Source of the DNA: Paenibacillus sp. OK003 | GTDB lineage: Bacteria; Bacillota; Bacilli; Paenibacillales; Paenibacillaceae | Length of the DNA: 64,000 bases | Direction: 5' to 3' | NCBI RefSeq assembly: GCF_900109515.1 | Contig: NZ_FOBD01000001.1 | Coordinates: forward strand, 62,001 to 126,000 | Shown: positions 43,522-52,768 of the stretch, piece by piece | How the letters are laid out: each line of letters begins with the position of its first letter | Position numbering within the stretch: the first letter of the stretch is position 1 | Translations under genes and position numbers: made by a program | The notes under the pieces: generated by a model | What the model saw: the letters and a program-made list of their open reading frames with translations, nothing else | What the model was told of the DNA's origin: nothing | The model's database searches: none

Positions 43522-43558
43522 AAAAGCTCTCTCTTTCAGAAAAGATAGGGCTTTTTTC
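43522..43558 (+). terminator. terminator-like hairpin B upstream of flgB
   Basis: AAAAGCTCTCTCTTT pairs with AAAGATAGGGCTTTT with wobbles, followed by T. It lies about 180 bp before flgB and insulates the flagellar operon from upstream reading. Confidence 0.65.
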
Positions 43559-43652
43559 TTATTGTAATATATCCCAATCTCGAAGAAACTTATGTTATAC
43601 GACAACATCAGAGTTAATTCTACTTAAGTCCTAGAAAACCGTGTAAAAGCGA

Positions 43653-43674
43653 ATGTTTTTTGTCGAAAAAACAT
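43653..43674. promoter_or_regulatory. ATGTTTTTT-GTCG-AAAAAACAT palindrome upstream of flgB
   Basis: A perfect 9-bp inverted repeat with a 4-base centre lies 63 bp before the flgB start. A TAAA at 43644 followed by GTCGAAAA gives a poor sigma-D-like arrangement. It is either an operator for the fla/che operon or part of its leader. Confidence 0.4.
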
Positions 43675-43736
43675 AAGCATCCTGACGGAAAAAGATTGAA
43701 TCTATTTCCATAATTTCTAAAGAGAGGAGGGCGATT

Positions 43737-44144
43737 ATGAATCTTTTGAATGATATTAGTTTTCAAAGGTTACAAGGTGCACTAGATGCCTCCAACACTA
43801 GACAACGAACAATTGCTGACAACATTGCGAATGCGGATACCCCATATTTCAAGCGTTCGGACGTTGCTTTTGAAGAATTGCTGCAGGAACAAATGAATGG
43901 AGATATGCCTGTTCTTAAAGGGAAAGTAACGGATTCAAGGCATTTTGTCATAGGTCCTTCCTCTTCCATACCTACACCAGTAGTTAATATGGACCAGTCA
44001 ACTTCTATGAATAACAACGAGAACAACGTCGATGTAGACAAAGAAATGAGTCTTCTGGCGGAGAATCAGCTCCGTTACAACGCTTATATTCAGCAAGTGA
44101 ATGAACAGATCAAAATGATGCGTGTTGGAGTCGAAGGGAGATAA
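43737..44144 (+). CDS. flgB: flagellar basal-body rod protein FlgB
   Basis: Proximal rod subunit of the flagellar basal body, 135 residues. It has the conserved N-terminal segment TRQRTIADNIANADTPYFKRSDVAFEELL and a C-terminal helix (ENQLRYNAYIQQVNEQIKMM) typical of rod/hook axial proteins; it is exported by the flagellar type III system without a cleaved signal. GAGAGGAGG supports the ATG. It is the first gene of the fla/che operon, which continues past the window end. Confidence 0.96.
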   Translation: MNLLNDISFQRLQGALDASNTRQRTIADNIANADTPYFKRSDVAFEELLQEQMNGDMPVLKGKVTDSRHFVIGPSSSIPTPVVNMDQSTSMNNNENNVDVDKEMSLLAENQLRYNAYIQQVNEQIKMMRVGVEGR

Positions 44145-44149
44145 CTTAA

Positions 44150-44602
44150 GTGAACATCAGTAACAGTTTCAGTATCAGTGCATCGGCTCTAACGGCTCAG
44201 CGTTTGCGGATGGACGTTATATCTTCCAACATTGCCAACGCGGAGACGACGCGCGCGAGTGTAACCAACGGCGAGGCGGTTCCTTACAAGCGCAAGATGG
44301 TTGTGCTTGAACCCAACAAAACTTCATTCAACAGTTTGCTTCAAGATCAGATGAAAAGCAGTGGGTCTGGAGAGGGAGTTCGAGTATCAGAGATTCGTGA
44401 AGATCAATCGCCTCTGAAACCGGTCTATGACCCTTCACATCCGGATGCTAACGCTGAAGGATATGTGTACATGCCTAACGTGGATATCGCGAAAGAAATG
44501 GTGGACATGATCTCAGCTTCACGTTCATATGAAGCAAACGTCACAGCTTTGAACTCAACCAAAGCAATGATATCCAAGGCATTGGAGATTGGAAGAGCCT
44601 AG
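44150..44602 (+). CDS. flgC: flagellar basal-body rod protein FlgC
   Basis: Proximal rod subunit, 150 residues. It has the axial N-terminal motif SALTAQRLRMDVISSNIANAET, the PYKRKMVVLEP segment and the C-terminal VDIAKEMVDMISASRSYEANVTALNSTK motif. The GTG start lies five bases after flgB and follows GAAGGGAG inside the flgB end. Confidence 0.96.
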   Translation: MNISNSFSISASALTAQRLRMDVISSNIANAETTRASVTNGEAVPYKRKMVVLEPNKTSFNSLLQDQMKSSGSGEGVRVSEIREDQSPLKPVYDPSHPDANAEGYVYMPNVDIAKEMVDMISASRSYEANVTALNSTKAMISKALEIGRA

Positions 44603-44666
44603 TTAACGGCTTAAAGGTGGAAATATCCATAAAACCAATTAACAGAAATGAAAGGGAGGGACATTA

Positions 44667-44978
44667 ATGATTCAGAACAACATGTTTAGCACACAGGGGA
44701 TTCAACCGCTTCAGATGCAAAGTACGGCACAAAGTAAACCATCTACACCAGCCGAAACGATTCAGAGCTTCGGTACATACCTACAGGATGCGCTAGGGTC
44801 TGTAGCTGCACAGGAGACCCAAGCACATGAAATGTCAAACCAATTCCTGGTTGGAAAAGTGAACGTTGATCAGGTGATGATCGCTTCTGAACAGGCCCTT
44901 TTGAGTCTTCAACTTACGACTCAAGTCCGAAACAAAGTAGTCGAAGCATATCAGGAGATTATGCGCACGCAATTGTAA
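44667..44978 (+). CDS. fliE: flagellar hook-basal body protein FliE
   Basis: MS ring-rod junction protein, 103 residues. The C-terminal half is diagnostic: SFGTYLQDALGSVAAQE and KVNVDQVMIASEQALLSLQL followed by TTQVRNKVVEAYQEIMRTQL. AAAGGGAGGG lies before the ATG. It follows flgC after 64 bases; a 137-bp gap with an AGCAGC/GCTGCT hairpin separates it from fliF. Confidence 0.96.
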   Translation: MIQNNMFSTQGIQPLQMQSTAQSKPSTPAETIQSFGTYLQDALGSVAAQETQAHEMSNQFLVGKVNVDQVMIASEQALLSLQLTTQVRNKVVEAYQEIMRTQL

Positions 44979-45115
44979 ATTGACTTACATGCGCTTCGAC
45001 AACAGCGCTGATTACTACAACAAGCAGCTGCGATGCTGCTCCTGACCGTTAAACTTTAGAACCTATAGAGATTGCGGAGGGACAGACCAAGCAAAGTTTC
45101 GGATGGGGTGACAGA

Positions 45116-46699
45116 GTGAATGAGAGAATTGCCCAGTACAGGGATAAGGCATCCCAGTATTGGAATAGTTTTAGCAAAAAGCAAAAGGTATTATTTATTT
45201 CCACCTTCCTGTTTTTAATTTTGGCTGCAGTTGTACTAACCATGCAATTGTCAAAGACGGAATATGAAGTTGCTTTCACGGATTTGAATGCAAGTGACTC
45301 GGCAGGTGTCATTAATTATCTTGATTCATCGAGTATTCCATACAAATTAAGTGCAGACGGCAAGACCATATCTGTACCGAGCACGGACGTTGCTATTGCA
45401 AAAGTTAATATCGGATCACAAGGGATTATTCAGAATGGTTCATTAGGATATAAGTCTTTCGAGGAGTCATCATCTCCAATCGGGATGACGGATAAAGAGT
45501 TCGATGTGAAGTATAACAACGCATTGAACGGAGAAGTGGAACAGTTGCTTCAACGGATGCAAGGCATACAGGATGCTAAAGTACTGGTCAATATGCCGAA
45601 AGATAATATCTTTGCTGGCCTGGAAGAACAGGATAAAGCATCAGCATCAGTGGCTCTCCAGTTTAAACCGGGTTATCACCCCAATCAGGCTGCGGTAGAT
45701 GGATATTTTAATTTGGTTAAAACAGCCATTCCCAATCTACCTATTGAAAACATAACGATTACGAACACGGATGAAGCGGAACTGATTCCGACGGCCCGAG
45801 GTGGTAGCGGGGGATTATCTTCTGAAGTCCAAGAAAACATGGCGTTACAGAAGAAATTCGAAAATGATGTTCGCAATAATGTGAAACAATTTCTTTCCCA
45901 GATTGTGGGCGACGAGAACGTCAATGTTCTGGTTGCTTCCAAGCTTAATTTTGACAAGGAAACGCGGAAAGAAAATCTGGTCACACCGGTCGATGTAGAT
46001 AATATGAAAGGCATCGAGATCAGTGTACAAGAGATTCAAAAGAGCTACACTGGGGCAAGCAATCCGACAGGTGGTGTTGCTGGCACAGGTCAAGAGGAAG
46101 TTCCGGGTTATCCATCATCGGATACATCAGGCAACTCAACCTCGGAAGAAACATCGAGCACCAAAAACTACGATGTCAACCGAATTGTTAAAGATATCGT
46201 TTCCAGTCCATATACTGTAAAGGATTTAACCATTAATGTCGCGGTTGAACCACCGGCAGGACAAACAGAATTACAAGCACCGGTTCAGGATGCAATTGAA
46301 AATATTTTGGTTAACATTGTTCGTGCATCATTGGCGGACTCAGGCACTGTAATAAGTGACGCAGATTTGGCCAAAAAAGTTTCGGTAATGTCTCAAGGTT
46401 TCCAGACTGCTGCGGCAACCAATACAGGCTTCCAGCTTTCCACCGGAATGATGTGGGGCATAGGAGCTCTGGTGGCAGCATTGATTGCAACGGTTGTTAT
46501 TTTGTTAGTGCGCCGTCGTCGCAAACAAAACGAAATAGAAGAAGAGGACATTCCTCTTCCGGTAGCAACAGAGTTTCCGTCCATTACGTTGGACAGTGTA
46601 ACGAACGAAAGTCAAGTGCGCAAACAATTGGAGAGTTTGGCCAAGAAAAAGCCAGACGAATTCGTCAATCTGCTGCGTACGTGGCTGGCTGACGAATAG
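45116..46699 (+). CDS. fliF: flagellar M-ring protein FliF
   Basis: Builds the MS ring in the cytoplasmic membrane. The 527-residue product has two transmembrane segments (about 28-47 and 443-463), a ring-building periplasmic region with the GSLGYKSFEESS and LARxI-like EGEVEQLLQRM motifs, and a C-terminal tail that binds FliG (VRKQLESLAKKKPDEFVNLLRTWL). The GTG start gives the N-terminus MNERIAQYRDKASQYW. A hydrophilic Ser/Thr/Gly stretch around residues 315-345 is a loop. Confidence 0.96.
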   Translation: MNERIAQYRDKASQYWNSFSKKQKVLFISTFLFLILAAVVLTMQLSKTEYEVAFTDLNASDSAGVINYLDSSSIPYKLSADGKTISVPSTDVAIAKVNIGSQGIIQNGSLGYKSFEESSSPIGMTDKEFDVKYNNALNGEVEQLLQRMQGIQDAKVLVNMPKDNIFAGLEEQDKASASVALQFKPGYHPNQAAVDGYFNLVKTAIPNLPIENITITNTDEAELIPTARGGSGGLSSEVQENMALQKKFENDVRNNVKQFLSQIVGDENVNVLVASKLNFDKETRKENLVTPVDVDNMKGIEISVQEIQKSYTGASNPTGGVAGTGQEEVPGYPSSDTSGNSTSEETSSTKNYDVNRIVKDIVSSPYTVKDLTINVAVEPPAGQTELQAPVQDAIENILVNIVRASLADSGTVISDADLAKKVSVMSQGFQTAAATNTGFQLSTGMMWGIGALVAALIATVVILLVRRRRKQNEIEEEDIPLPVATEFPSITLDSVTNESQVRKQLESLAKKKPDEFVNLLRTWLADE

Positions 46700-46710
46700 A
46701 GGTGAACGCA

Positions 46711-47727
46711 TTGGCGAAGGCAAGCAGTCAAGGTCTGACTGGAAGACAAAAAGCAGCAATTTTGTTGATTACATTAGGTCCGGAAGTATCCGCGCAAATC
46801 TTTAAACATTTGCGGGATGAGGAGATTGAACAACTAACGTTGGAAATTGCCAATGTTCGTAAAGTGGACGCTTCCGAAAAAGATATGATTATGTCTGAGT
46901 TTCACCAGATCTGTCTGGCACAGGAATATATTTCTCAAGGCGGTATTACGTACGCGAGAGAAATTCTGGAGAAAGCACTTGGATCGCAAAAAGCACTTGA
47001 AGTTATTAACCGTTTAACGGCTACGCTGCAAGTTAGACCCTTTGACTTTGCGCGTAAGGCGGATCCGAATCAAATATTGAACTTTATTCAAAATGAAAGC
47101 CCGCAAACAATTGCTCTGGTATTATCGTATCTGCAATTTGAGCAGGCAGCAGCAATCCTGTCCTCGTTACCACAAGAGAAGCAAGCCGATGTAGCACGCA
47201 GAGTTGCTGTTATGGACAGTACGTCTCCGGAAGTCATTTCTCAAGTGGAGCGGGTGCTCGAACAGAAATTATCATCTACTGTTACACAGGATTATACAAA
47301 TGCCGGTGGTATCGAATCCATCGTTCAGATCTTGAACGGCGTCGACCGTGGTACGGAACGTACTATTCTCGACTCACTGGAAATTCAAGATCCGGAACTT
47401 GCAGAAGAAATCAAAAAACGCATGTTTGTATTCGAAGATATCGTCAATGTGGATGATCGTTCGATCCAGCGTATTATCCGTGACATCGACAACGCAGATT
47501 TGCAGTTGGCACTGAAAGTGTCAAGCGAAGAGGTACGGGATGCTATATTCCGGAATATGTCGAAACGGATGTCCGAGACATTCAAGGAAGAAATGGAATT
47601 TATGGGACCCGTTCGGTTGCGTGATGTTGAGGAAGCTCAGACCCGTATCGTAGGAACGATCCGTAGATTGGAAGAAGCTGGTGAGATCATTATCGCTCGC
47701 GGTGGAGGAGATGATATCATTGTCTAA
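46711..47727 (+). CDS. fliG: flagellar motor switch protein FliG
   Basis: C-ring protein that contacts MotA and generates torque. The product of 338 residues (TTG start) equals the B. subtilis length and keeps LTGRQKAAILLITLG, FDFARKADPNQILNFIQNE, the EHPQ-like SPQTIALVLSYL and the charged torque helix VSSEEVRDAIFRNMSKRM. TTG 46711 has AGAGGTG at 46698-46704; a GTG at 46702 overlaps that site. It is coupled to fliH by overlap. Confidence 0.96.
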   Translation: MAKASSQGLTGRQKAAILLITLGPEVSAQIFKHLRDEEIEQLTLEIANVRKVDASEKDMIMSEFHQICLAQEYISQGGITYAREILEKALGSQKALEVINRLTATLQVRPFDFARKADPNQILNFIQNESPQTIALVLSYLQFEQAAAILSSLPQEKQADVARRVAVMDSTSPEVISQVERVLEQKLSSTVTQDYTNAGGIESIVQILNGVDRGTERTILDSLEIQDPELAEEIKKRMFVFEDIVNVDDRSIQRIIRDIDNADLQLALKVSSEEVRDAIFRNMSKRMSETFKEEMEFMGPVRLRDVEEAQTRIVGTIRRLEEAGEIIIARGGGDDIIV

Positions 47728-48580
47728 TTTGATTAAATCTTTCCAGTATGTACCGGTCGATGACCGCAAAAGACTCGAAAATCATCATCATTATGGTGGA
47801 CCGGAGTCTGATGCGGAGTTAGATGGTGAACGTGCTGAAGGTTCTGAAGCTGAGATGCTTCAGGCACGCGTGGACGAAGAAACACAACGTCTTACCGCGG
47901 AGATGCTGGAGGATGCCAAGGAGTTTGCAGAAAAGCAGGTACGTGATGCTTCAGAGGAAGCGGAGCGATTGCTTCAAGAAGCCCGTGAACAGATTGATAG
48001 CTGGTGGCAGGAGCAGCGTCAGCAGGATGAACATCTGACTGAAGCGCTTCGTTCACAAGGTTTTCAGCAGGGTTTTGAAGAAGGCAAAGTACAGGCTGAA
48101 CTGGATCTCCAGGTGAAGATCGAAGAGATGATGAAGGAAGCCCGTGGGGTGCTTGCAGAAGCTTACGTTGCCAAAGATCAGATTATTCAGGAAGCAGAGC
48201 CTTTTCTTGTGGATCTCGCTTGTGGTATCGCTGAGAAAGTGATTGACAAGCAACTCTCGGTTGAACCCGAACACACGCTTGAACTGATTCGTCAGAGTTT
48301 GTCCCGCAAACGTGAACAGGGGATGATCACCTTATGTGTTGCACCTGATCAATTTAATTTTGTGCAGGCCGCACGTGAAGAGTTGGCTATGGCGATTGAC
48401 TCTCAGGCAGAATTGCAGATTTTGCCTGATGCTACGGTAAAGGACAAGGGATGTGTTATACGATCATCGTTTGGGAGCGTAGATGCCAGAATTGATACCC
48501 AGCTCGCTGAAATTAAAAAAGAACTGATCCGCATAGCACTTGAGGATGAGGGGCGAAAAAATCAACATGAAGATTCTTAG
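47720..48580 (+). CDS. fliH: flagellar export regulator FliH
   Basis: Stator-like regulator of the FliI export ATPase. The product of about 286 residues has an acidic, glutamate-rich coiled-coil N-terminal half, a GFQQGFEEGKVQAELD motif and a C-terminal domain related to the V/F-ATPase E/delta subunit (GIAEKVIDKQLSVEPEHTLELIRQ). TTG 47720 is placed about 10 nt after GGTGGAGGAG and overlaps the end of fliG by eight bases; ATG 47711 is too close to that site. Confidence 0.9.
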   Translation: MSNLIKSFQYVPVDDRKRLENHHHYGGPESDAELDGERAEGSEAEMLQARVDEETQRLTAEMLEDAKEFAEKQVRDASEEAERLLQEAREQIDSWWQEQRQQDEHLTEALRSQGFQQGFEEGKVQAELDLQVKIEEMMKEARGVLAEAYVAKDQIIQEAEPFLVDLACGIAEKVIDKQLSVEPEHTLELIRQSLSRKREQGMITLCVAPDQFNFVQAAREELAMAIDSQAELQILPDATVKDKGCVIRSSFGSVDARIDTQLAEIKKELIRIALEDEGRKNQHEDS

Positions 48581-49886
48581 CTCACAGCGGTACATCGAAC
48601 ATCTTAAAAAATTTGATCCTGTTCGCATTAATGGTAAGGTCACTCAGGTTATTGGTCTTATGGTTGAGTCTGAAGGTCCGGATGCTAGCATTGGTGATGT
48701 ATGTTACATCTACCCCGGAAAATCAGCCAAGCCTCTTCAGGCAGAGGTTGTCGGGTTTCGGGATAACAAAGTATTGCTCATGCCACTTGGTGAACTTCAA
48801 TCCATTGGACCTGGATGTGATGTGGTCGGAACGGGGAAACCGCTTGGGGTTCAGGTTGGATCAGAATTGCTCGGTAAGGTGTTAGATGGATTGGGACAAC
48901 CTTTGGATGGTTCCTTGTTGCCCTCCAGAATGCCGATGTACTCCACATCCAATACGCCAGTGAATCCGATGGATCGTCCACGGGTACTCGAAACGATGAG
49001 TGTAGGTGTGAGAGCCATTGACGGTCTGTTGACGGTTGGCAAAGGACAGAGGGTCGGTATTTTTGCCGGATCGGGTGTTGGTAAAAGTACGTTGATGGGT
49101 ATGATCGCCCGCAATACAGCAGCAGATGTCAATGTCATTGCTTTGGTGGGGGAGCGGGGCCGTGAGGTGCGTGACTTTATTGAACGAGATTTGGGTCCGG
49201 AAGGACTGGAACGATCTGTCGTTATTGTCGCTACCTCTGATCAACCTGCTCTGATTCGAATCAAAGGCGCGGTCATCGCAACTACGATTGCGGAGTATTT
49301 CAGAGATAGAGGCATGAATGTCATGTTGATGATGGACTCCGTTACTCGTTATGCCATGGCACAGAGGGAAGTGGGACTTGCCGTGGGAGAGCCTCCTGCA
49401 ATGAGGGGATATACTCCTTCTGTTTTTGCCAGTTTACCCAAGCTGCTTGAGCGAGCAGGGACTGGACCCACAGGTTCGATTACTGCTTTTTACACCGTCC
49501 TTGTCGACGGGGATGATATGAACGAACCGATTGCAGATGCAGTGAGAGGTATATTGGATGGTCATATTGTACTGAATCGGTCCATCGCGAACAAAGGTCA
49601 TTTCCCTGCCATTGATGTGCTTGCAAGCATTAGCCGGGTTATGAAGGATATTGCTCCTGAAGAGCAGCTGGAAGCCGTTAATAATATGAAGAGACTCATG
49701 GCTGTGTACAAGGAATCTGAGGATTTAATCAACATTGGGGCCTATCAAAGAGGTTCAAATGCTGCTATTGATGAATCGATAGACCAGATTGATAGCATCT
49801 GGAATTTTACAAGGCAGAAAGTTGATGAAAAAGTAACGCTGAGTGAAGTACAGGAACGTTTGATTCTTGAATTTGCAAGGAGATGA
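48567..49886 (+). CDS. fliI: flagellum-specific ATPase FliI
   Basis: Hexameric ATPase of the flagellar export apparatus, related to F1-beta. The product of about 439 residues has the P-loop AGSGVGKST near 167-175, GERGREVRDFIERDLG, Walker B VMLMMDSVTRYAMAQREVGL and the FYTVLVDGDDMNEPIAD motif. ATG 48567 gives the length of the B. subtilis protein; an in-frame ATG at 48546 is possible. It overlaps the fliH end by 14 bases. Confidence 0.96.
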   Translation: MKILSSQRYIEHLKKFDPVRINGKVTQVIGLMVESEGPDASIGDVCYIYPGKSAKPLQAEVVGFRDNKVLLMPLGELQSIGPGCDVVGTGKPLGVQVGSELLGKVLDGLGQPLDGSLLPSRMPMYSTSNTPVNPMDRPRVLETMSVGVRAIDGLLTVGKGQRVGIFAGSGVGKSTLMGMIARNTAADVNVIALVGERGREVRDFIERDLGPEGLERSVVIVATSDQPALIRIKGAVIATTIAEYFRDRGMNVMLMMDSVTRYAMAQREVGLAVGEPPAMRGYTPSVFASLPKLLERAGTGPTGSITAFYTVLVDGDDMNEPIADAVRGILDGHIVLNRSIANKGHFPAIDVLASISRVMKDIAPEEQLEAVNNMKRLMAVYKESEDLINIGAYQRGSNAAIDESIDQIDSIWNFTRQKVDEKVTLSEVQERLILEFARR

Positions 49887-49897
49887 ATGGGTAAACG

Positions 49898-50350
49898 ATG
49901 AAATTTCGATATCATTTCCAGAAGGTTGTTGACCTGAAAAGCAATGAAAAAACGCAAGCGGAGTGGATGTTATCCACAGCGATCGGGAAACTTCAGACGG
50001 AGGAAGAGCATCTTTTACAACTATTGAATGATAAAAAGGAACTGATTGATGTCATTCAATCCGCTACGGAGAGTACGGCTTCCGTATCCAGCTTGCAGGA
50101 GATGCAGCGGTATGTCCATCACCTTGACGAGTGTATTTCACGCAAAAGTAGTGATGTCAGACATGCTGAGGTCAATGTGCAACGGAATCAGACGTTTCTG
50201 AACGGCAAAATGATGGACGAAAAAGTATGGCTTGGGGCGAGAGACAAGGCCAAAATCAAATTTCAGCAGGAGATGCTCCTCCGGGAACAGAACGATCTGG
50301 ACGAGATGGCTACTGTACGCTTCGCTGCCAAAGCCGGACGCGCGAATTGA
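49898..50350 (+). CDS. fliJ: flagellar export chaperone FliJ
   Basis: Small coiled-coil protein (150 residues) that links the FliI ring to the FlhA export gate, comparable to the gamma subunit of F1. It begins MKFRYHFQKVVDLKSNEKTQAEW, typical of FliJ, and is mostly alpha-helical with many charged residues. It follows fliI after 11 bases. Confidence 0.92.
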   Translation: MKFRYHFQKVVDLKSNEKTQAEWMLSTAIGKLQTEEEHLLQLLNDKKELIDVIQSATESTASVSSLQEMQRYVHHLDECISRKSSDVRHAEVNVQRNQTFLNGKMMDEKVWLGARDKAKIKFQQEMLLREQNDLDEMATVRFAAKAGRAN

Positions 50351-50392
50351 TGTGGCCGGACGCGAAGTTGTCTCGTGAAGGAGGAAAGAACA

Positions 50393-51328
50393 ATGGCTGT
50401 TAAAGACACAGATATGGAAAAAGAGTCGAGCGGCGGTTGGGAAAAGTTTCTGATGATTTCAATCCCAATTGTGTTCACTGTGGTTTTGTTGGGTGTTTTG
50501 CTCACTCTATTTAATGTAGATATTCGTAACAACCTGCTTGAAGTAGCTAACAAAATCCCTATCGTGAAGGACTGGGTACCTGATCCTGTGCTAGATCCGG
50601 AGAAAAAGAAACTGGAGAAGAGCGAGCAGCAGGTCGAGAGTGCAGAGGCTACAATAGATAAGCTGAAGGCACAAGTAAGTGAGAAAGAAACAGAGCTCAA
50701 AGCCGCGAAGGATGCCACGGCAACAGAAGCGAAGAAAGCAAGCGATCTGCAAAAGAAATTGGATGATGCGGAAAAAGCTGCTGAAACCGCTGTGCAGAAT
50801 CCAGAGACCGAGTCTGATTATCAGAAACAAATTAAAGATTTGGCGAAGATGTATGCGGACATGAGTCCCAGTAAGGCTGCGCCGATTTTGCAAAATATGA
50901 CGAATGAAGAGATGGTGTTACTTCTGAGTGCGATGCAATCGGCTGCAAGAACTAAGGTACTGGAAAAGATGGACCCAAAAACAGCGGCTGATGTCACGAT
51001 GATGATGAAGGATGCGAAACCATCTGGTGATCTGGCCTTGGATGCGCTGCAATCCCGCTTAAAGAAAGAAACAGCAACGACATCTACGGCGTCTACAACT
51101 AACTCCAAAAATTTGGATAAAAATCAGCTTAGTCAAACGTTTGCCTCCATGTCGGCCTCTAGTGGAGCCAAGCTGTTGCTCGAAACTTACAAGCTGAGTC
51201 CAGACAAAACCTTGACCATTTTAAATTCTGTAGATGATGCTACACGGTCTCAATTGCTTGAAAATATGTCGACTGAAAATTCGGTTGAAACTGCAAAAAT
51301 ATTAAATAAATTAATGGGTAACAAGTAA
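50393..51328 (+). CDS. ylxF: MotE-like flagellar protein YlxF
   Basis: Membrane-anchored coiled-coil protein of the YlxF/MotE family, found between fliJ and fliK. The 311-residue product has one transmembrane segment (residues 19-40), a long coiled coil (about 70-140) and two MgtE-N-like helical repeats (MYADMSPSKAAPILQNMTNEEM and, near the C-terminus, TFASMSASSGAKLLLETYKL). MotE homologues act as chaperones of the MotAB stator. The ATG is taken after GAAGGAGGAAAG. Confidence 0.87.
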   Translation: MAVKDTDMEKESSGGWEKFLMISIPIVFTVVLLGVLLTLFNVDIRNNLLEVANKIPIVKDWVPDPVLDPEKKKLEKSEQQVESAEATIDKLKAQVSEKETELKAAKDATATEAKKASDLQKKLDDAEKAAETAVQNPETESDYQKQIKDLAKMYADMSPSKAAPILQNMTNEEMVLLLSAMQSAARTKVLEKMDPKTAADVTMMMKDAKPSGDLALDALQSRLKKETATTSTASTTNSKNLDKNQLSQTFASMSASSGAKLLLETYKLSPDKTLTILNSVDDATRSQLLENMSTENSVETAKILNKLMGNK

Positions 51329-51369
51329 GATCAGTAGCTCTGTTTAGTACGGAGAGGAGGTGAAAATAA

Positions 51370-52749
51370 ATGTCGATTGTATATCAAATGACATCCACAT
51401 CATCCGCGAAGACAACAGGAGCAGCTCAGACAGCTGGAACTGGATCCAAAGGTGCAACTGCTGGAAGCGGTGATTTTCTGCAAACTCTTGCCCAATCATT
51501 GAATGGTGGTGCAACGGCGGAGAACAGCTCGGCTGAAGCAGGAAGCTTAACTGCGAATCCGCTTATGTTTACCTTTGCAGCTAGTGAAGACGGAGAACAA
51601 ACATCGATTACCGATATTTTGAGTTCGTTATTCGCAGATTTGGATTCGCTAGATGAAGCTTTGGAAAATGATCCGTCACTGCTCGGGGATGTACAAAGTC
51701 TGATTCAGCAGATGTACGCTCAATTAGATGCTAATCCTGCAATGCAAGCCGAAGGTTCTGACGAGCCTACAATTGAAACGGGAAATGCAGCATCGGCAAT
51801 TGATCTGGCAGAACATCCAGCAGTAGTGCGCTTTGTATTACAGGATGTGCTTACACAGTTAATTGCGGGTATGAATGAGCCGGACAGTACTGTTGTCAAG
51901 AACGCTCCAGAATTCAAGCACCTGCTTCAATCGCTTCAAAGTCAGCTGCAAGATGCTGGCGTTGACACCAGTCTTAACAAAGGGTGGACTGAACTTAAAT
52001 CCATTCTGGATACATTAGTGGTGACTAAGGACCAGGCTGTGCAAGTGGCTCCAACGAATCCCGTTCAAACATCCAAGCAAGACTCAGTGGTACCACAAGT
52101 TCTTGTTGCAGCTGCTTCAAATACTGGAACTAAAGTTTCAGTTGAAACGAATTCAACACCTACTGTAAATGAAGTCGGAGAAGTGGACCATTCAAGTATC
52201 ATTACGGCAGGAGAGTTGTCTTTACGTTCAACAGGAACATCAGCAGGTAAACCGGCTGAACCTGTCATGCAAGCATCCCAGTTTGCAAAAGAGATGACAC
52301 AGTTTGTTGTGAATAAGCTGGATATTGTGCAACAAAAGGGATTTTCGGAAGCGACTATTTCACTACGTCCGGAGCATCTGGGTAAGTTGGATGTGCAGAT
52401 TACTTTGCAAAACGGACAATTGGTTGCACGGTTTATGACCGAGCATACGATGGCGAAAGACATGCTGGAACAGCAAATGGTTCAACTGCGTAGCTCGCTA
52501 CAAGCACAAGGTATTCAAGTGGAACGACTTGAGGTGACTCAGAACAGCTCACTTGGTTCACAAATGTACCAGGATGGTGGACGCCAGCCAGGAAGCAATT
52601 CTCAGCAGCAACGTCGCTCACGGGAACGTGAAGAACAGTCAGATGATGCTGTAACTACAGCAACGCTCCAGGAAGAATTGCGCAACTGGCGCAGTGAGCA
52701 TGAGGAAGGCAACGACCTGCGAAGAGACACGTTTACAGCAGAGGCTTAA
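51370..52749 (+). CDS. fliK: flagellar hook-length control protein FliK
   Basis: Secreted ruler that measures hook length and switches export specificity through FlhB. The 459-residue product has an N-terminal Ser/Thr/Gly/Ala-rich ruler region and a C-terminal hook domain (about 310-395: EATISLRPEHLGKLDVQI, then LVARFMTEH and LQAQGIQVERLEV). A Gln/Arg-rich tail follows. GGAGAGGAGGTG precedes the ATG. YlqG at 24957-27002 carries a second, divergent copy of the same domain. Confidence 0.93.
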   Translation: MSIVYQMTSTSSAKTTGAAQTAGTGSKGATAGSGDFLQTLAQSLNGGATAENSSAEAGSLTANPLMFTFAASEDGEQTSITDILSSLFADLDSLDEALENDPSLLGDVQSLIQQMYAQLDANPAMQAEGSDEPTIETGNAASAIDLAEHPAVVRFVLQDVLTQLIAGMNEPDSTVVKNAPEFKHLLQSLQSQLQDAGVDTSLNKGWTELKSILDTLVVTKDQAVQVAPTNPVQTSKQDSVVPQVLVAAASNTGTKVSVETNSTPTVNEVGEVDHSSIITAGELSLRSTGTSAGKPAEPVMQASQFAKEMTQFVVNKLDIVQQKGFSEATISLRPEHLGKLDVQITLQNGQLVARFMTEHTMAKDMLEQQMVQLRSSLQAQGIQVERLEVTQNSSLGSQMYQDGGRQPGSNSQQQRRSREREEQSDDAVTTATLQEELRNWRSEHEEGNDLRRDTFTAEA

Positions 52750-52768
52750 ACAGAAATGAGGTGAAAAT

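Noticed and set aside
43431..43634. 67-codon open frame before flgB
   Set aside because: It runs through both terminator hairpins and lacks a ribosome site and family resemblance.
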